Positions 45,439 to 55,111 of a stretch of 64,000 nucleotides of DNA are shown here, piece by piece (positions within the stretch are counted from its first letter, which is position 1; every line of letters starts with the position of its first letter). A program made the translations under genes and the position numbers. The notes under the pieces were generated by a model. It was not told the DNA's origin and ran no database searches. It was given only the letters and a program-made list of their open reading frames with translations. The DNA is taken from NCBI RefSeq assembly GCF_003207825.1, contig NZ_NKTY01000012.1, forward strand, positions 1 to 64,000, in the 5' to 3' direction. Origin of the DNA: Komagataeibacter saccharivorans (GTDB taxonomy: Bacteria > Pseudomonadota > Alphaproteobacteria > Acetobacterales > Acetobacteraceae).

Positions 45439-46470
45439 TCAGCCGCCCGTCACACTCATGTGGCGTGTGACGCGCGCCGGGTCATCCGCGCTACGCCCGA
45501 TCAGGAAATCATGGCCGCGCGGCTTGCGCAGGATGGCGGCACGGACGTGGTCCATCATTGCCGAATCATCCGCCCCCTCGCGTAGGGGCGCACGCAGGTC
45601 GGTCGATCCTTCATGGCCCAGGCAGGTATACAGCCTGCCGGTGCAGGACAGCCGGACCCGGTTGCAGCTTTCACAGAAATTATGGGTCATGGGTGTTATG
45701 AAGCCGATCCTGCGCCCGGTCTCGGCAATGCGGGCATAGCGCGCGGGGCCGCCGGTGCGGAAGCCGACCGGCTCCAGCGTCCATCGTTGGGCCAGATCGC
45801 GCCTGACATCCAGCAGGGGCAGATAACGGTCGGTCCGGTCGTCCCCGGTCTCACCCATTGGCATGGTTTCGATCAGGCACAGATCGGCCCCGATTTCACC
45901 GCACCATGCGATCAGCGTATCGAATTCATCTTCGTTCAGTCCCGCCATCGCAACCGTATTGATGCGTATGGCAAGGCCCGCTTCACGCGCGGCCCGGATA
46001 CCTTCGAGCGTGCGTGTCAGGTTGCCCCGTCGTGTTATGCGGGCGAAGCGCCCGGGATCAAGGGAATCGAGGCTGACATTGATACGGCGGACCCCACAGG
46101 CCCGAAGTTCGTCGGCATAGTCTGCAAGTCGGCTTGCATTGGTTGTAAGCGTCAGTTCGTCCAGTCCCGCCAGCCCATCAGGACGGTTCAGCCATCCCCC
46201 CATGGCGCGGAAAAAGGACATCACATCCCGCCGGACCAGCGGCTCGCCCCCCGTTATCCGCAGCCTGCGCACGCCATGGCGGATAAACGCGCCGCACAGG
46301 CGCTCCAGTTCCGTAAAGGACAGGATTTCGGCTTTGGGCAGGAAGGTCATGTCTTCCGCCATGCAGTATATGCAGCGCATATCGCACCGGTCGGTAACCG
46401 ATACGCGCAGATAGGTCAGCAGGCGACCATAGGCATCCGGCATCGGCGCCATGTTCATGCTGCCATCCAT
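45439..46470 (-). CDS. moaA: GTP 3',8-cyclase MoaA
   Basis: 343 residues. The radical-SAM enzyme of the first step of molybdopterin synthesis. The N-terminal cluster motif CDMRCIYC (Cys 29, 33, 36), ITGGEPLVRRD, and the C-terminal second-cluster motif CESCNRVRLSCTG are present; the protein ends in the conserved Gly-Gly tail. Start ATG 46470 overlaps the stop of the DUF3553 gene by one base. The cofactor serves AldH in this window. Confidence 0.95.
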   Translation of the reverse strand: MDGSMNMAPMPDAYGRLLTYLRVSVTDRCDMRCIYCMAEDMTFLPKAEILSFTELERLCGAFIRHGVRRLRITGGEPLVRRDVMSFFRAMGGWLNRPDGLAGLDELTLTTNASRLADYADELRACGVRRINVSLDSLDPGRFARITRRGNLTRTLEGIRAAREAGLAIRINTVAMAGLNEDEFDTLIAWCGEIGADLCLIETMPMGETGDDRTDRYLPLLDVRRDLAQRWTLEPVGFRTGGPARYARIAETGRRIGFITPMTHNFCESCNRVRLSCTGRLYTCLGHEGSTDLRAPLREGADDSAMMDHVRAAILRKPRGHDFLIGRSADDPARVTRHMSVTGG

Positions 46471-46652
46471 TATGACAGGACATTCAGTTGTACGACGGTG
46501 GCATCGACAGCCACCTTGCCAGCATGCGGGAACATGACCGTAACCCGCTTGCCAATGGCGGACTGGACCTGACCTTCACCCCATTCCGGGTGGTCGGGAT
46601 GGCTGACCAGTTGCCCCGGCACAAGAAATGATCGGAAAGGAATAGTCGCCAT
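46470..46652 (-). CDS. DUF3553 family small protein
   Basis: 60 residues from ATG 46652. The sequence FLVPGQLVSHPDHPEWGEGQVQ, then GKRVTVMFPHAGKVAVD, matches DUF3553, a small SH3-like beta domain found in Alphaproteobacteria. The long upstream frame to 46850 is not used: it crosses a terminator. The gene is coupled to moaA through a TAATG overlap, so the two are made together; whether it acts in cofactor synthesis is unknown. Confidence 0.85.
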   Translation of the reverse strand: MATIPFRSFLVPGQLVSHPDHPEWGEGQVQSAIGKRVTVMFPHAGKVAVDATVVQLNVLS

Positions 46653-46736
46653 TATGCTCAATAGTCCTGCATGGGGTCCTTGCGGGCATATCGGACCGGT
46701 TGGGAGCTTATTAAACCCCCTTCGCAGGCATTCAAC

Positions 46737-46766
46737 AAAAAAACGGCCCGGAACAGGTCCGGGCCG
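46737..46766 (-). terminator. Intrinsic terminator of the galU-phosphohexomutase operon
   Basis: On the minus strand, CGGCCCGGA and TCCGGGCCG (46766-46758 and 46752-46744) pair around 5 bases and are followed by seven T (46743-46737). It lies 28 bases after the phosphohexomutase stop. Confidence 0.93.
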
Positions 46767-46794
46767 CAAATAAGGCCGCACGTCAGGGCGTGGG

Positions 46795-48204
46795 TCAGTG
46801 GCCTGCGTTTTCGCCAGAAAAGTCCGGTGCGTGAATACCCGACAGTTCAAGCTGGCTGGCCAGTTCCGCCTTCAGCCGGTCCAGTGCCTCATGCGTGCTG
46901 CCTTCCGCGCGGGCGACAAGGACGGCCTGCGTGTTGGATGCGCGCAGCAGCCACCAGCCATCGGGCGTGGTCACGCGTACGCCATCAATGCGCGATACCG
47001 TCGCCCCACTTTTTTCCAGTCGGGCTGCAACTTCGGTAATCACATCGAACTTGCGGGTATCGGCGCAGTCAAAACGCAGTTCCGGGGTGGAGATGGTAGT
47101 CGGCAGCGCCAGCCGCACGTCAGACAGCGGACCCGTCAGGCGCGAGACGATACCCAGCAGACGGACGGAAGCGTAAAGTGCGTCGTCAAATCCGTACCAT
47201 TTATCGGCAAAGAAAATATGGCCCGACATTTCGCCCGCCAGCGGGGAGCCGGTTTCCGCCATCTTGGTCTTGATCAGGGAATGACCTGTTTTCCACATCA
47301 GCGGCTGGCCGCCTGCGCGACCGATTTCGTCAAACAGGACCTGACTGGCCTTGATGTCGGCAATGACCGTAGCACCCGGATGGTCACGCAGCACGTCGCG
47401 TGCAAGCACCACCAGAAGCTGGTCGCCCCACAGGATTGCCCCGGTATTGTCCACCACACCAATGCGGTCGGCATCGCCATCAAATGCAATGCCAAGATCC
47501 GCCTCGTCTTCCTTCACGGCGGCAATCAACTGCTGAAGGTTGCTGGCGACCGTCGGGTCCGGGTGATGTGCGGGAAAGCTGCCGTCGATTTCAGCATTGA
47601 GCACGCGGTGCGTGCCGGGCAGCTTCTTCACCAGCAGCGACAGGATTTCGCCCGCGGCGCTGTTGCCGTTATCCCATACGATCCTGAGCGCGCGGTCCGC
47701 GCCATCCCAGTCCTTCATCAGGCGTTCGACATAGGCGGATTTTACATCCATATCCCGTGTGGTGCCGGGCTTTTCCGGTCCCACCTCGCCCGCTGCGGCA
47801 AGACGGCCCAGTTCACGGATCTGATCGCCAAAGAACGGCTTGTTGGCGAGCATCATCTTGAAGCCGTTATAGTCCGGCGGATTATGGCTGCCCGTGACCA
47901 TGACCGCTCCATCCGCCTTCAGTTCGGCGGATGCGAAATACAGCATGGGTGTCGGGCCGCAGCCAACACGCAGCACCTCCATCCCCGCCGCCATGGCGCC
48001 ATCGACCAGAGCACGCTCCAGCGAAGGGGATGACAGGCGGCCATCGTAGCCGATGGCGACGGTACGACCGCCATTCTTCGCCACCATGCTGCCGAACGTA
48101 CGGCCGATCGCATAGGCGTCTTCCGGTTTCAGGGTCCTGCCGACAATCCCGCGGATGTCGTATTCACGCAGGCTGGTCGGGTCGAATTTATGGGAAAAAG
48201 TCAT
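46795..48204 (-). CDS. Phosphomannomutase/phosphoglucomutase
   Basis: 469 residues of the alpha-D-phosphohexomutase family. The active-site loop [12 protein letters not shown] places the phosphoserine at residue 106. The metal loop DGDADR is at 242-247, the sugar-binding GEMSGHIFF is in domain 3, and the phosphate-binding [14 protein letters not shown] is near the C-terminus. Size fits the AlgC-type enzyme acting on mannose and glucose phosphates. It supplies glucose 1-phosphate to GalU, whose gene precedes it with a 4-base overlap. Together they lead to UDP-glucose for cellulose and other polysaccharides. Confidence 0.93.
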   Translation of the reverse strand: MTFSHKFDPTSLREYDIRGIVGRTLKPEDAYAIGRTFGSMVAKNGGRTVAIGYDGRLSSPSLERALVDGAMAAGMEVLRVGCGPTPMLYFASAELKADGAVMVTGSHNPPDYNGFKMMLANKPFFGDQIRELGRLAAAGEVGPEKPGTTRDMDVKSAYVERLMKDWDGADRALRIVWDNGNSAAGEILSLLVKKLPGTHRVLNAEIDGSFPAHHPDPTVASNLQQLIAAVKEDEADLGIAFDGDADRIGVVDNTGAILWGDQLLVVLARDVLRDHPGATVIADIKASQVLFDEIGRAGGQPLMWKTGHSLIKTKMAETGSPLAGEMSGHIFFADKWYGFDDALYASVRLLGIVSRLTGPLSDVRLALPTTISTPELRFDCADTRKFDVITEVAARLEKSGATVSRIDGVRVTTPDGWWLLRASNTQAVLVARAEGSTHEALDRLKAELASQLELSGIHAPDFSGENAGH

Positions 48205-49070
48205 GTGTACTTCTTCAGGAAATTCCGGACATCAGAACCGAGGTCTTCCCGCTCCAGTGCGAAGGCGATCTGGGCCTCGAGGAAACCGATCTTGCTGCCA
48301 CAGTCGAACCGCTTGCCTTCGTAACGGTAACCGTGGAAGGGCACGTGGCCAATGGTCTTGGCCATGGCGTCCGTAAGCTGGATTTCGCCGCCCGCGCCCT
48401 TTTCCTGCTTGGCGAGGTGGACCAGCACGTCCGCCGTCAGCACATACCGCCCTATGACGGACAGGTTGGATGGCGCGTCCTTCGGGTCGGGCTTTTCAAC
48501 CAGGCCCTTGACCTCGACCAGCGTGCCGTCATCCGCGCCAATGTCCAGAATGCCGTAGCTGCTGGTCTGTTCGCGCGGCACTTCGGTCACGGCCAGCACG
48601 TTGCCGCCGGTCTTCTTGTAGACCTCGGCCAACTGCGCCACGCATGACGTCCTGCTCTGCACGATGTCGTCAGGCAGGAGGATGGCGAACGGATCGTTAC
48701 CGATGAACTCACGCGCGCACCAGATCGCATGCCCGAGCCCCAGCGGCTCCTGCTGGCGTACGGATATCATGCTGCCCGGCGTTACGCGGGTAGCTTCCAG
48801 CGCCTTCAGCGCGGAAGTCTTGTTGCGTGCGCGCAGTGCGTCTTCCAGTTCCGGAGCGACATCGAAATAGTCGATCAGGGAGTCCTTGCCCCGGCTGGAA
48901 ACAAGGCAGAATTCCTCGATTCCTGCTTCGCGCGCTTCGTCGATTGCGTATTGGATCAGCGGACGATCGACGACGGGAAGCATTTCCTTCGGCATCGACT
49001 TCGTTGCGGGCAGAAAGCGTGTTCCAAGACCGGCAACCGGCAATACAGCTTTTTTAAGGGGCTTAATCAC
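48201..49070 (-). CDS. galU: UTP-glucose-1-phosphate uridylyltransferase
   Basis: 289 residues from GTG 49070, with GAGGT 9 bases upstream. It makes UDP-glucose from UTP and glucose 1-phosphate. Motifs: the nucleotide-binding [26 protein letters not shown] (starting near residue 10), [23 protein letters not shown] and [16 protein letters not shown]-glucose is the direct substrate of cellulose synthase, which defines this bacterial group. A 432-base AT-rich control region lies upstream, with a 14-bp palindrome about 80 bases before the start. Confidence 0.95.
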   Translation of the reverse strand: MIKPLKKAVLPVAGLGTRFLPATKSMPKEMLPVVDRPLIQYAIDEAREAGIEEFCLVSSRGKDSLIDYFDVAPELEDALRARNKTSALKALEATRVTPGSMISVRQQEPLGLGHAIWCAREFIGNDPFAILLPDDIVQSRTSCVAQLAEVYKKTGGNVLAVTEVPREQTSSYGILDIGADDGTLVEVKGLVEKPDPKDAPSNLSVIGRYVLTADVLVHLAKQEKGAGGEIQLTDAMAKTIGHVPFHGYRYEGKRFDCGSKIGFLEAQIAFALEREDLGSDVRNFLKKYT

Positions 49071-49502
49071 TAATTATCTACCTCAACGTGCGAATTACAA
49101 ACAGCCCAAGCAGGCGTCGGTTTCCATAGTGGAACCAAATAATGGCGTGTTGCCAGATGGCAATGAAATAGCGTGTTTTATCATGGCCATATATATAAGG
49201 GCAGGACCAGACCTGATTTAAATCACGATTCCCGGGTGAGGCCAGCACTGTGTGCCGGTGGACATTTTTTGTAACCCCTGCCCTGCATTGCGCATGTCCG
49301 GCAACGGTCTGTGGATGGAAAGTATCTACAGGATTTGTGTCGGAAGATAATATGACCTTTTTATGACATTATCCCGCATCTGCCCCGCATGCCGCGCGGT
49401 TCTCGGTCGGGGGATCAATGTCCGTTCCGTTATGCGGGAACGCACGAACGCAGCCCCCTGTTCGGGGGCTGTTCGCGTTTTAATCAGTTTTCTGGAAAAA
49501 TA
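49071..49502. other. Control region upstream of galU
   Basis: No credible gene is seen in these 432 bases. The part next to galU is AT-rich (atatatataagg near 49190). A 14-bp palindrome TTGCCA-GA-TGGCAA is at 49150-49163. A hairpin with 8-base arms, CAGCCCCC and GGGGGCTG (49451-49458, 49464-49471), lies 32 bases downstream of tRNA-Leu on the minus strand and may end its transcript. Confidence 0.55.
49150..49163. promoter_or_regulatory. Palindrome upstream of galU
   Basis: TTGCCA-GA-TGGCAA is a perfect 14-bp interrupted palindrome 80-93 bases before the galU start, in AT-rich DNA. It has the form of a regulator site, but no factor is assigned. Confidence 0.35.
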
Positions 49503-49588
49503 TGGTGCGGCCAAGAAGACTCGAACTTCCACGGGGTTGCCCCCACAAGCACCTCAAGCTTGCGCGTCTACCATTCCGCCATGGCCGC
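49503..49588 (-). tRNA. tRNA-Leu (anticodon GAG)
   Basis: On the minus strand the acceptor GCGGCCA pairs with TGGCCGC, the anticodon stem CAAGC/GCTTG holds loop TTGAGGT (anticodon GAG), and a long variable arm (TGGGGGCAACCCCG) marks a class II tRNA. The T arm has GTTCGAGTC. Discriminator A and CCA are encoded. It reads Leu CUC/CUU. Confidence 0.95.
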
Positions 49589-49648
49589 AACGTGACAACG
49601 ATGATCGACTGGGCGATACCGTCATGACGATGAAGGGGCGTATAACCG

Positions 49649-50341
49649 ATGGATGACGAACGGGCAATGACTGAAAACAAGTTTTTATGGAACAGGGCGC
49701 CAGATCTGGTCCCCTACCCCGCCGCGCTGGCGGAAATGGAGGCACAGGCCCGCGGAATCCGGGAGGGCACGATGCCCGAGCGCGTATGGCTGCTTGAGCA
49801 TCCGCCAACCTATACCGCCGGTACGTCGGCGCGGGAATCGGACCTGTTCAATCCTCGTGGCTATCCCACCTATTCCGCCGGGCGCGGTGGGCAATGGACC
49901 TATCACGGTCCGGGACAGCGCGTCGCCTATGTCATGCTGGACCTTGCCACTCAGCATGGCATGTCGCCCCCGCGTGACCTGCGGGCTTACGTGCATACGC
50001 TGGAGGAGTGGCTGATCCGCACCCTGCGGCGATTTGACGTGGTGGGGGAACGGCGTGCCGACCGTATCGGGGTATGGGTGGTCGACCCCGCCACGGGGCG
50101 GGAAGAAAAGATCGCGGCCCTGGGTGTGCGCGTCACACGCTGGGTAAGCTGGCATGGAATCGCGATCAATGTTGACCCGGACCTGAGCGATTTCGGCGGG
50201 ATCGTGCCCTGTGGCATCAGCGAATATGGCGTGACCAGCCTTGCGAAGCTGGGCCGTAAGGTCAGCATGGACGCGGTTGATGCGGCGCTTGCCGCCACAT
50301 GGTCCGAATGTTTCGGCCCCATCCCCGGCACGCATGGATAA
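49649..50341 (+). CDS. lipB: Octanoyltransferase LipB
   Basis: 230 residues from ATG 49649 (or 224 from ATG 49667). LipB moves octanoate from ACP to lipoyl domains, starting lipoate assembly for pyruvate and 2-oxoglutarate dehydrogenases. Motifs: [14 protein letters not shown], the substrate loop [40 protein letters not shown] with the catalytic Lys, and [12 protein letters not shown] with the catalytic Cys. It stands alone; lipA is not adjacent. Confidence 0.94.
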   Translation: MDDERAMTENKFLWNRAPDLVPYPAALAEMEAQARGIREGTMPERVWLLEHPPTYTAGTSARESDLFNPRGYPTYSAGRGGQWTYHGPGQRVAYVMLDLATQHGMSPPRDLRAYVHTLEEWLIRTLRRFDVVGERRADRIGVWVVDPATGREEKIAALGVRVTRWVSWHGIAINVDPDLSDFGGIVPCGISEYGVTSLAKLGRKVSMDAVDAALAATWSECFGPIPGTHG

Positions 50342-50360
50342 GGCGTGCCGGGCCGTGGGG

Positions 50361-50987
50361 TCAGTTATCGGGGCTGAGGGTGAACAGCGTGTCAGGCCAC
50401 GGCTGGCCGCTTACGGTGGTATCGGTCAGGTCGAGGCGGATATGCTGTCGTTCCACATCGGTCATTTCAATGACCAGTAGCGACAGTTTTCCGCCAATAT
50501 CGGAAAAGCCGAGGGTCAGGATTCCCTGTGATTCGCTGTCAGCGCGCGCAAGGGAGACCTGAAGGCTGTTGACCCCATGCTGCACGGCCGTCACCGCGAT
50601 CTGGCCGCCCAGATGCACCGGCTGGTTCAGCAGCAGGCCCAGCGGCTGCCGCCCCAGCGACATGCGCGTGACCGAATCGCGCCGATGGTCCACAAACAGC
50701 AGATGGCCAGAAGCCGCGACCAGCTTCATCGCCCCCGGTGTGGTGTAATCCAGACGCAGACGGCCCGGATCGTAACGCATCATGCCCTGACCCTTGCCCC
50801 CGTCGGGCCATGTCTGCACGAAACTGGCCTGCAACCCGCGGGATGTGTTGAGATAGGCTTCAACCCGTTCGATTTCGCCATGCTGGTCCATGGTCTGGCG
50901 TGCGGGCGCCCCGGCACAGGCGGCCAGCAGGGTCAGCAGCCCTCCCATCATCAGCCGCCGCGTGGCGAAGGGAAAGGCCGGCTTCAT
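50361..50987 (-). CDS. LolA-like outer membrane lipoprotein carrier, possibly itself a lipoprotein
   Basis: 208 residues. From about residue 40 the sequence follows LolA (VEAYLNTSRGLQASFVQTWPDGG, GMMRYDPGRLRLDYTTPGAMKLVAASGHLLFVDHR). LolA carries lipoproteins through the periplasm. Unlike standard soluble LolA, the signal region ends in a lipobox LAAC (residues 21-24), so Cys24 could be lipid-modified and the protein membrane-anchored; the true start could also be different. The start overlaps the stop of bolA by 4 bases. Confidence 0.78.
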   Translation of the reverse strand: MKPAFPFATRRLMMGGLLTLLAACAGAPARQTMDQHGEIERVEAYLNTSRGLQASFVQTWPDGGKGQGMMRYDPGRLRLDYTTPGAMKLVAASGHLLFVDHRRDSVTRMSLGRQPLGLLLNQPVHLGGQIAVTAVQHGVNSLQVSLARADSESQGILTLGFSDIGGKLSLLVIEMTDVERQHIRLDLTDTTVSGQPWPDTLFTLSPDN

Positions 50988-51295
50988 GCCGCCACCCGCG
51001 CCTGTTCTTCCGGCGTGCGCAGCACGAGGGACAGGGCATGCATGCCGCCTGCGAATTCATCGGCCAGCAGCGCATGGACCTGACGGGAACGCTCCACGCG
51101 GTTCACGCCCGCGAAAGCGGGGCTGACGATCAGGACATTGTAATGGCTTTCGCCCGCCTGCACGCCATTGTCGCGCACATGGACGTGATGGGCGTGCCGG
51201 GCGCTGTCATCGTGGATACGCAGTTCCACGGGGGCGAGGTGTTCACGTATAATACGTTCGATCCGTCCGGCCCGGCCGGTTGTATGCTGTTCCAT
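50984..51295 (-). CDS. bolA: BolA family protein
   Basis: 103 residues from ATG 51295, preceded by GGAG at 6 bases. The frame extends to 51619 but that part overlaps the divergent J-domain gene. BolA features: IERIIREHLAPVELRIHDDSARHAHH, then ESHYNVLIVSPAFAGVNRVERSRQVHALL. BolA proteins pair with monothiol glutaredoxins in iron-sulfur cluster handling and stress responses. It is coupled to the LolA-like gene. Confidence 0.93.
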   Translation of the reverse strand: MEQHTTGRAGRIERIIREHLAPVELRIHDDSARHAHHVHVRDNGVQAGESHYNVLIVSPAFAGVNRVERSRQVHALLADEFAGGMHALSLVLRTPEEQARVAA

Positions 51296-51375
51296 TGGCG
51301 GCTCCATAGATGGCGGGATCATACATTGCACAGCTTCGCCCTTGCACGAAGCATGAACAGGCGCACATAACGACA

Positions 51376-52002
51376 ATGATGAAGAGAAGGAACACCCGAC
51401 ACCGCGCCTTTGATCCCGATCCCGACGCGCCGGATCGGTGCTGCGACATGCACGACTGTGACCAGCCCGCGGGATACCGCGCCCCGCGTTCGCGCGATGC
51501 GCTGAACACGTATTTCTGGTTCTGCCTTGAACACGTGCGCGAGTACAATTCCCGCTGGGATTTCTATCGCGGCATGTCGCCAGGACAGATCGAGGCGCAT
51601 ATCCGGGCCGATACGTCATGGAACCGTCCCTCGTGGAAGCTGGGTCAGGGCAACGCCGCCCATGCCTTCAGCGAGGAGGAGGTGCTGGACCCCCTCGACC
51701 TGCTCAAGGGGGCGGCGAAGGCCCGGGCGCGCAGTCACGCGCGCCGCCAGCAGGAAGACCGTCGCGCCGAGGCACCCGATGCCCTCAAATATCCGCTGGG
51801 CGTGCTGGACCTTGGCTGGCCGGTGTCGATGGAGGAACTGAAGACCCGCTACAAGGATCTGGCGCGTCAGCACCACCCCGATGCCAATGGCGGCGACCGC
51901 AAGGCGGAGGAACGATTCAAGGGCATCAACATTGCCTATACCACCGTGCGCGCGCATCTGGTCGCCACCGCCGGCCGGGACCACATGGCCCGCAGCGCCT
52001 GA
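51376..52002 (+). CDS. J-domain (DnaJ-like) protein
   Basis: About 208 residues from ATG 51376; ATG 51310 upstream is also in frame. The J domain is at the C-terminus rather than the N-terminus: LGVLDLGWPVSMEELKTRYKDLARQHHPDANGGD, with the HPD triad that stimulates DnaK ATPase. The N-terminal part has CCDMHDC and FWFCLEHVREYNSRWDFYRGMS, a conserved alphaproteobacterial layout. It is probably a specialised co-chaperone; client unknown. The bolA - J-domain - cobS - cobT order is familiar in this class. Confidence 0.88.
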   Translation: MMKRRNTRHRAFDPDPDAPDRCCDMHDCDQPAGYRAPRSRDALNTYFWFCLEHVREYNSRWDFYRGMSPGQIEAHIRADTSWNRPSWKLGQGNAAHAFSEEEVLDPLDLLKGAAKARARSHARRQQEDRRAEAPDALKYPLGVLDLGWPVSMEELKTRYKDLARQHHPDANGGDRKAEERFKGINIAYTTVRAHLVATAGRDHMARSA

Positions 52003-52130
52003 GCGGTAATATGTCGGGGCCATGCCCGCGCACTGGCCGATTGTTACGTATGCACCTATACTCACCTGACCGGATGCCGGTCTGCCGCCATGGCGGCCCC
52101 CAACAGACGAAGTGACGGACAAGAAAGCAG

Positions 52131-53156
52131 ATGAACGAACCCGCAGACCTGACAACTGCCGCAGTGGACGCCCAGGGCACGCCGCTTCCCGCCATCTCGG
52201 CTGTTTCCGCCCCCGATCTTGTCGTTTCGGCGCGGGATGTGTTCGGCATAGACAGCGATATGAAGGTCCCGGCATTCTCGGTCCGGACCGACCATGTGCC
52301 CGACATCGACCCTTCGTACAAATTCGATCACGACACCACGCTGGCCATCCTCGCAGGATTTGCCTTCAACCGCCGTGTGATGGTCCAGGGCTATCACGGT
52401 ACCGGCAAGTCATCGCATATCGAGCAGGTGGCGGCCCGTCTGAACTGGCCCAGCGTACGCATCAACCTCGACAGCCACATCTCGCGCATCGACCTGATCG
52501 GCAAGGACGCGATCGTGCTGAAGGATGGCAAGCAGATTACCGAGTTTCGGGAAGGCCTGCTGCCGTGGGGCCTGCAGAATCCCTGCGCGCTGGTATTCGA
52601 TGAATATGACGCGGGCAGGCCCGATGTCATGTTCGTGATCCAGCGCGTACTGGAAGTCGAGGGCCATCTGACCCTGCTGGACCAGAACCGCGTGATCCGT
52701 CCCCATCCCTTCTTCCGCCTGTTCGCCACGGCGAATACGGTCGGTCTGGGCGACACCACGGGACTGTATCACGGCACGCAGCAGATCAATCAGGGCCAGA
52801 TGGACCGCTGGAACATCGTAACCACCCTGAACTATCTGCCACACGCGCAGGAAACGGCCATCGTGCTGGCGAAAATGGGTATCGACCCGAAAAAGGACGA
52901 AGCCGGGCGCAAACGGGTTGAAAGCATGGTTGCACTGGCGGACCTGACGCGTTCGGGCTTTATCGCGGGGGATATTTCCACCGTCATGTCACCGCGCACG
53001 GTCATTAGCTGGGCTGAAAACTTCCGTATTTTCAATGATCTTGCGTTTGCCTTCCGCGTTACCTTCCTCAACAAGTGCGACGAGGCGGAACGCCCGACGG
53101 TGGCGGAATATTACCAGCGCTGCTTTAACGCCAGTCCGCTGGCGCCCCGGGGCTGA
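52131..53156 (+). CDS. cobS: Cobaltochelatase subunit CobS
   Basis: 341 residues. The AAA+ subunit of the aerobic cobalt chelatase, which with CobT and CobN inserts cobalt into hydrogenobyrinate a,c-diamide for vitamin B12. Walker [19 protein letters not shown] is near residue 86, Walker [16 protein letters not shown] near 155, and [22 protein letters not shown] matches the sensor region. The stop overlaps the start of cobT by one base. CobN is not in the window. Confidence 0.95.
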   Translation: MNEPADLTTAAVDAQGTPLPAISAVSAPDLVVSARDVFGIDSDMKVPAFSVRTDHVPDIDPSYKFDHDTTLAILAGFAFNRRVMVQGYHGTGKSSHIEQVAARLNWPSVRINLDSHISRIDLIGKDAIVLKDGKQITEFREGLLPWGLQNPCALVFDEYDAGRPDVMFVIQRVLEVEGHLTLLDQNRVIRPHPFFRLFATANTVGLGDTTGLYHGTQQINQGQMDRWNIVTTLNYLPHAQETAIVLAKMGIDPKKDEAGRKRVESMVALADLTRSGFIAGDISTVMSPRTVISWAENFRIFNDLAFAFRVTFLNKCDEAERPTVAEYYQRCFNASPLAPRG

Positions 53157-55069
53157 TGATACAGGGCAGGCCAGGCATGCGTGATAACAGGACAAAAAAC
53201 GCCTCATCCGAGGCCGAGAAAGAAGCCCGTGCGGCCGAGAGCTTCCGGCGCGCGACGGTAGGCACCGTACGTGCGCTGGGCGGACAGGCCCAGACGGAGG
53301 TCTCGTTCCTGAATGGCCCGGTGCCATCGGGGGTTTCTGTTACCGGCACCCATGTCCGCCTGCCCCATCCATCCCGGCGCATGACGGATGCGGAGGTCAC
53401 GCGCATGCGTGGTGCCGCAGATGCCGCCGCCCTGCGCCTGCGCCACCATGATGTGCCCCTGCATGACAGTGTGCGGCCCCCCGCCGGTGAGGCGCGTGAG
53501 GTCTATGACGTGCTGGAACAGGCGCGGGTGGAAAGTCTTGGCGCGCGGCATATGGCGGGTGTTGCCGCAAATCTGGATGCCCGTGTGGCGCAGGAATGCG
53601 CGGATATGGGGCTGGACCGTCTGAACGACGCCACGAAGCTGCCAACACCGTTTGCGCTGGGGCTGCTGGCGCGTGCGCGCATGTCCGGCCATCCGGTACC
53701 GCCGTCCATGCAGGCCCTTATGAATCGCTGGCAGGAAACCCTGTCGCCTGCCGCCCGCCGCGCATTGGACGAAATGGCGTCACGTCAGGAAAGCCAGAAG
53801 GATTTCGCCCAGGCGGCGCGCAGGCTGCTTATGGCCTGTGATCTGCTGGAGCAGGAAGTTACCCCAGAAGAACCTGCGGATGATGGCGCGGCCGAAGCCG
53901 AAAACGCCAGCGCCGAGGATGAGGAACAGACCGACGACGTTACCCCCGAGCCGCAGGAAGACGGCCCGGAGGAAGATGACAACGCCCAGCCCATGCAGAT
54001 GTCACAGGGCACCGGTGCGGGCGATGATGAACCCGAAGAAGGTGAACAGGGCGGATCGGCCAGCGGGTCGGAAGAAGCAGGTGGACCGGGCGAGGAAGAG
54101 ACGGAGGATGAGGTTTCTCCTGCCTATCATGCCTTCACCACAGCCTATGATGAGGAAATCGCCGCCGAGGACCTGTGCGATCCGGAGGAACTGTTCCGCC
54201 TGCGCCAGACGCTGGATCAGCAGCTTGTCAGCATGCAGGGTGTTGTCTCCAAGCTGGCCAACCGCCTGCAGCGCAAGCTTATGGCGCAGCAGACGCGGGC
54301 ATGGGAATTCGATCTGGAAGAAGGCATACTGGACGCAGGGCGACTGTCGCGCGTGGTGGTCAATCCCATGCTTTCGCTTTCCTACAAGCGTGAGCGTGAC
54401 ACGGATTTCCGCGATACGGTCGTGACCCTTCTGATCGACAATTCCGGTTCCATGCGTGGACGCCCCATTTCGGTCGCGGCCATGTGTGGCGATATTCTGG
54501 CCCGCACCCTTGAACGCTGCGCAGTCAAGGTGGAAGTGCTGGGCTTTACTACCCGCGCGTGGAAGGGCGGCAAAAGCCGCGAGGCATGGGTACAGGCGGG
54601 CAAACCTGCCAATCCCGGTCGACTGAATGACCTGCGGCACATCATTTACAAGGCTGCGGACATGCCGTGGCGGCGTGCGCGGCGCAATCTGGGGCTGATG
54701 CTGCGCGAAGGGCTGCTGAAGGAAAACATCGATGGCGAGGCCCTGCTGTGGGCGCAGCGGCGGCTTGCCTCGCGTGCCGAGGCACGGCGCATCCTTATGG
54801 TGATTTCCGATGGTGCGCCGGTTGATGACAGCACGCTATCGGTCAATCAGGGTTCCTACCTTGAAAACCACCTGCGCGAAGTGATCGCCCATATCGAAAC
54901 CCGTACCACTACGGAACTGCTGGCCATTGGTATCGGCCACGATGTGACACGCTATTATCGCAAGGCCGTAACCATTACCGATCCCGAGGAACTGGGGGGC
55001 ACGATGATGAAAAAGCTCTCCGAACTGTTTGGCGAAGAACTGGTGTCCCGGCACCGTCGCGGCGGCTGA
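53156..55069 (+). CDS. cobT: Cobaltochelatase subunit CobT
   Basis: 637 residues from ATG 53156 (or 630 from ATG 53177). The second chaperone-like subunit of the aerobic cobalt chelatase. A CobT N-terminal domain is followed by a strongly acidic linker (about residues 235-330), then a VWA domain with the MIDAS motif [14 protein letters not shown] near residue 423 and a final [13 protein letters not shown]. Forms a hexameric complex with CobS. A perfect hairpin ends the transcript. Confidence 0.94.
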   Translation: MIQGRPGMRDNRTKNASSEAEKEARAAESFRRATVGTVRALGGQAQTEVSFLNGPVPSGVSVTGTHVRLPHPSRRMTDAEVTRMRGAADAAALRLRHHDVPLHDSVRPPAGEAREVYDVLEQARVESLGARHMAGVAANLDARVAQECADMGLDRLNDATKLPTPFALGLLARARMSGHPVPPSMQALMNRWQETLSPAARRALDEMASRQESQKDFAQAARRLLMACDLLEQEVTPEEPADDGAAEAENASAEDEEQTDDVTPEPQEDGPEEDDNAQPMQMSQGTGAGDDEPEEGEQGGSASGSEEAGGPGEEETEDEVSPAYHAFTTAYDEEIAAEDLCDPEELFRLRQTLDQQLVSMQGVVSKLANRLQRKLMAQQTRAWEFDLEEGILDAGRLSRVVVNPMLSLSYKRERDTDFRDTVVTLLIDNSGSMRGRPISVAAMCGDILARTLERCAVKVEVLGFTTRAWKGGKSREAWVQAGKPANPGRLNDLRHIIYKAADMPWRRARRNLGLMLREGLLKENIDGEALLWAQRRLASRAEARRILMVISDGAPVDDSTLSVNQGSYLENHLREVIAHIETRTTTELLAIGIGHDVTRYYRKAVTITDPEELGGTMMKKLSELFGEELVSRHRRGG

Positions 55070-55073
55070 GCGC

Positions 55074-55105
55074 CCTGCCCCGCTTCAGGATCGAAGCGGG
55101 GCAGG
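55074..55105. terminator. Hairpin between convergent cobT and decarboxylase genes
   Basis: Perfect 13-base arms (55074-55086 and 55093-55105) around AGGATC, filling the 42-base gap between two convergent genes. No T-run follows, but stem strength and position suggest a shared end for both transcripts. Confidence 0.7.
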
Positions 55106-55111
55106 AGTGGT

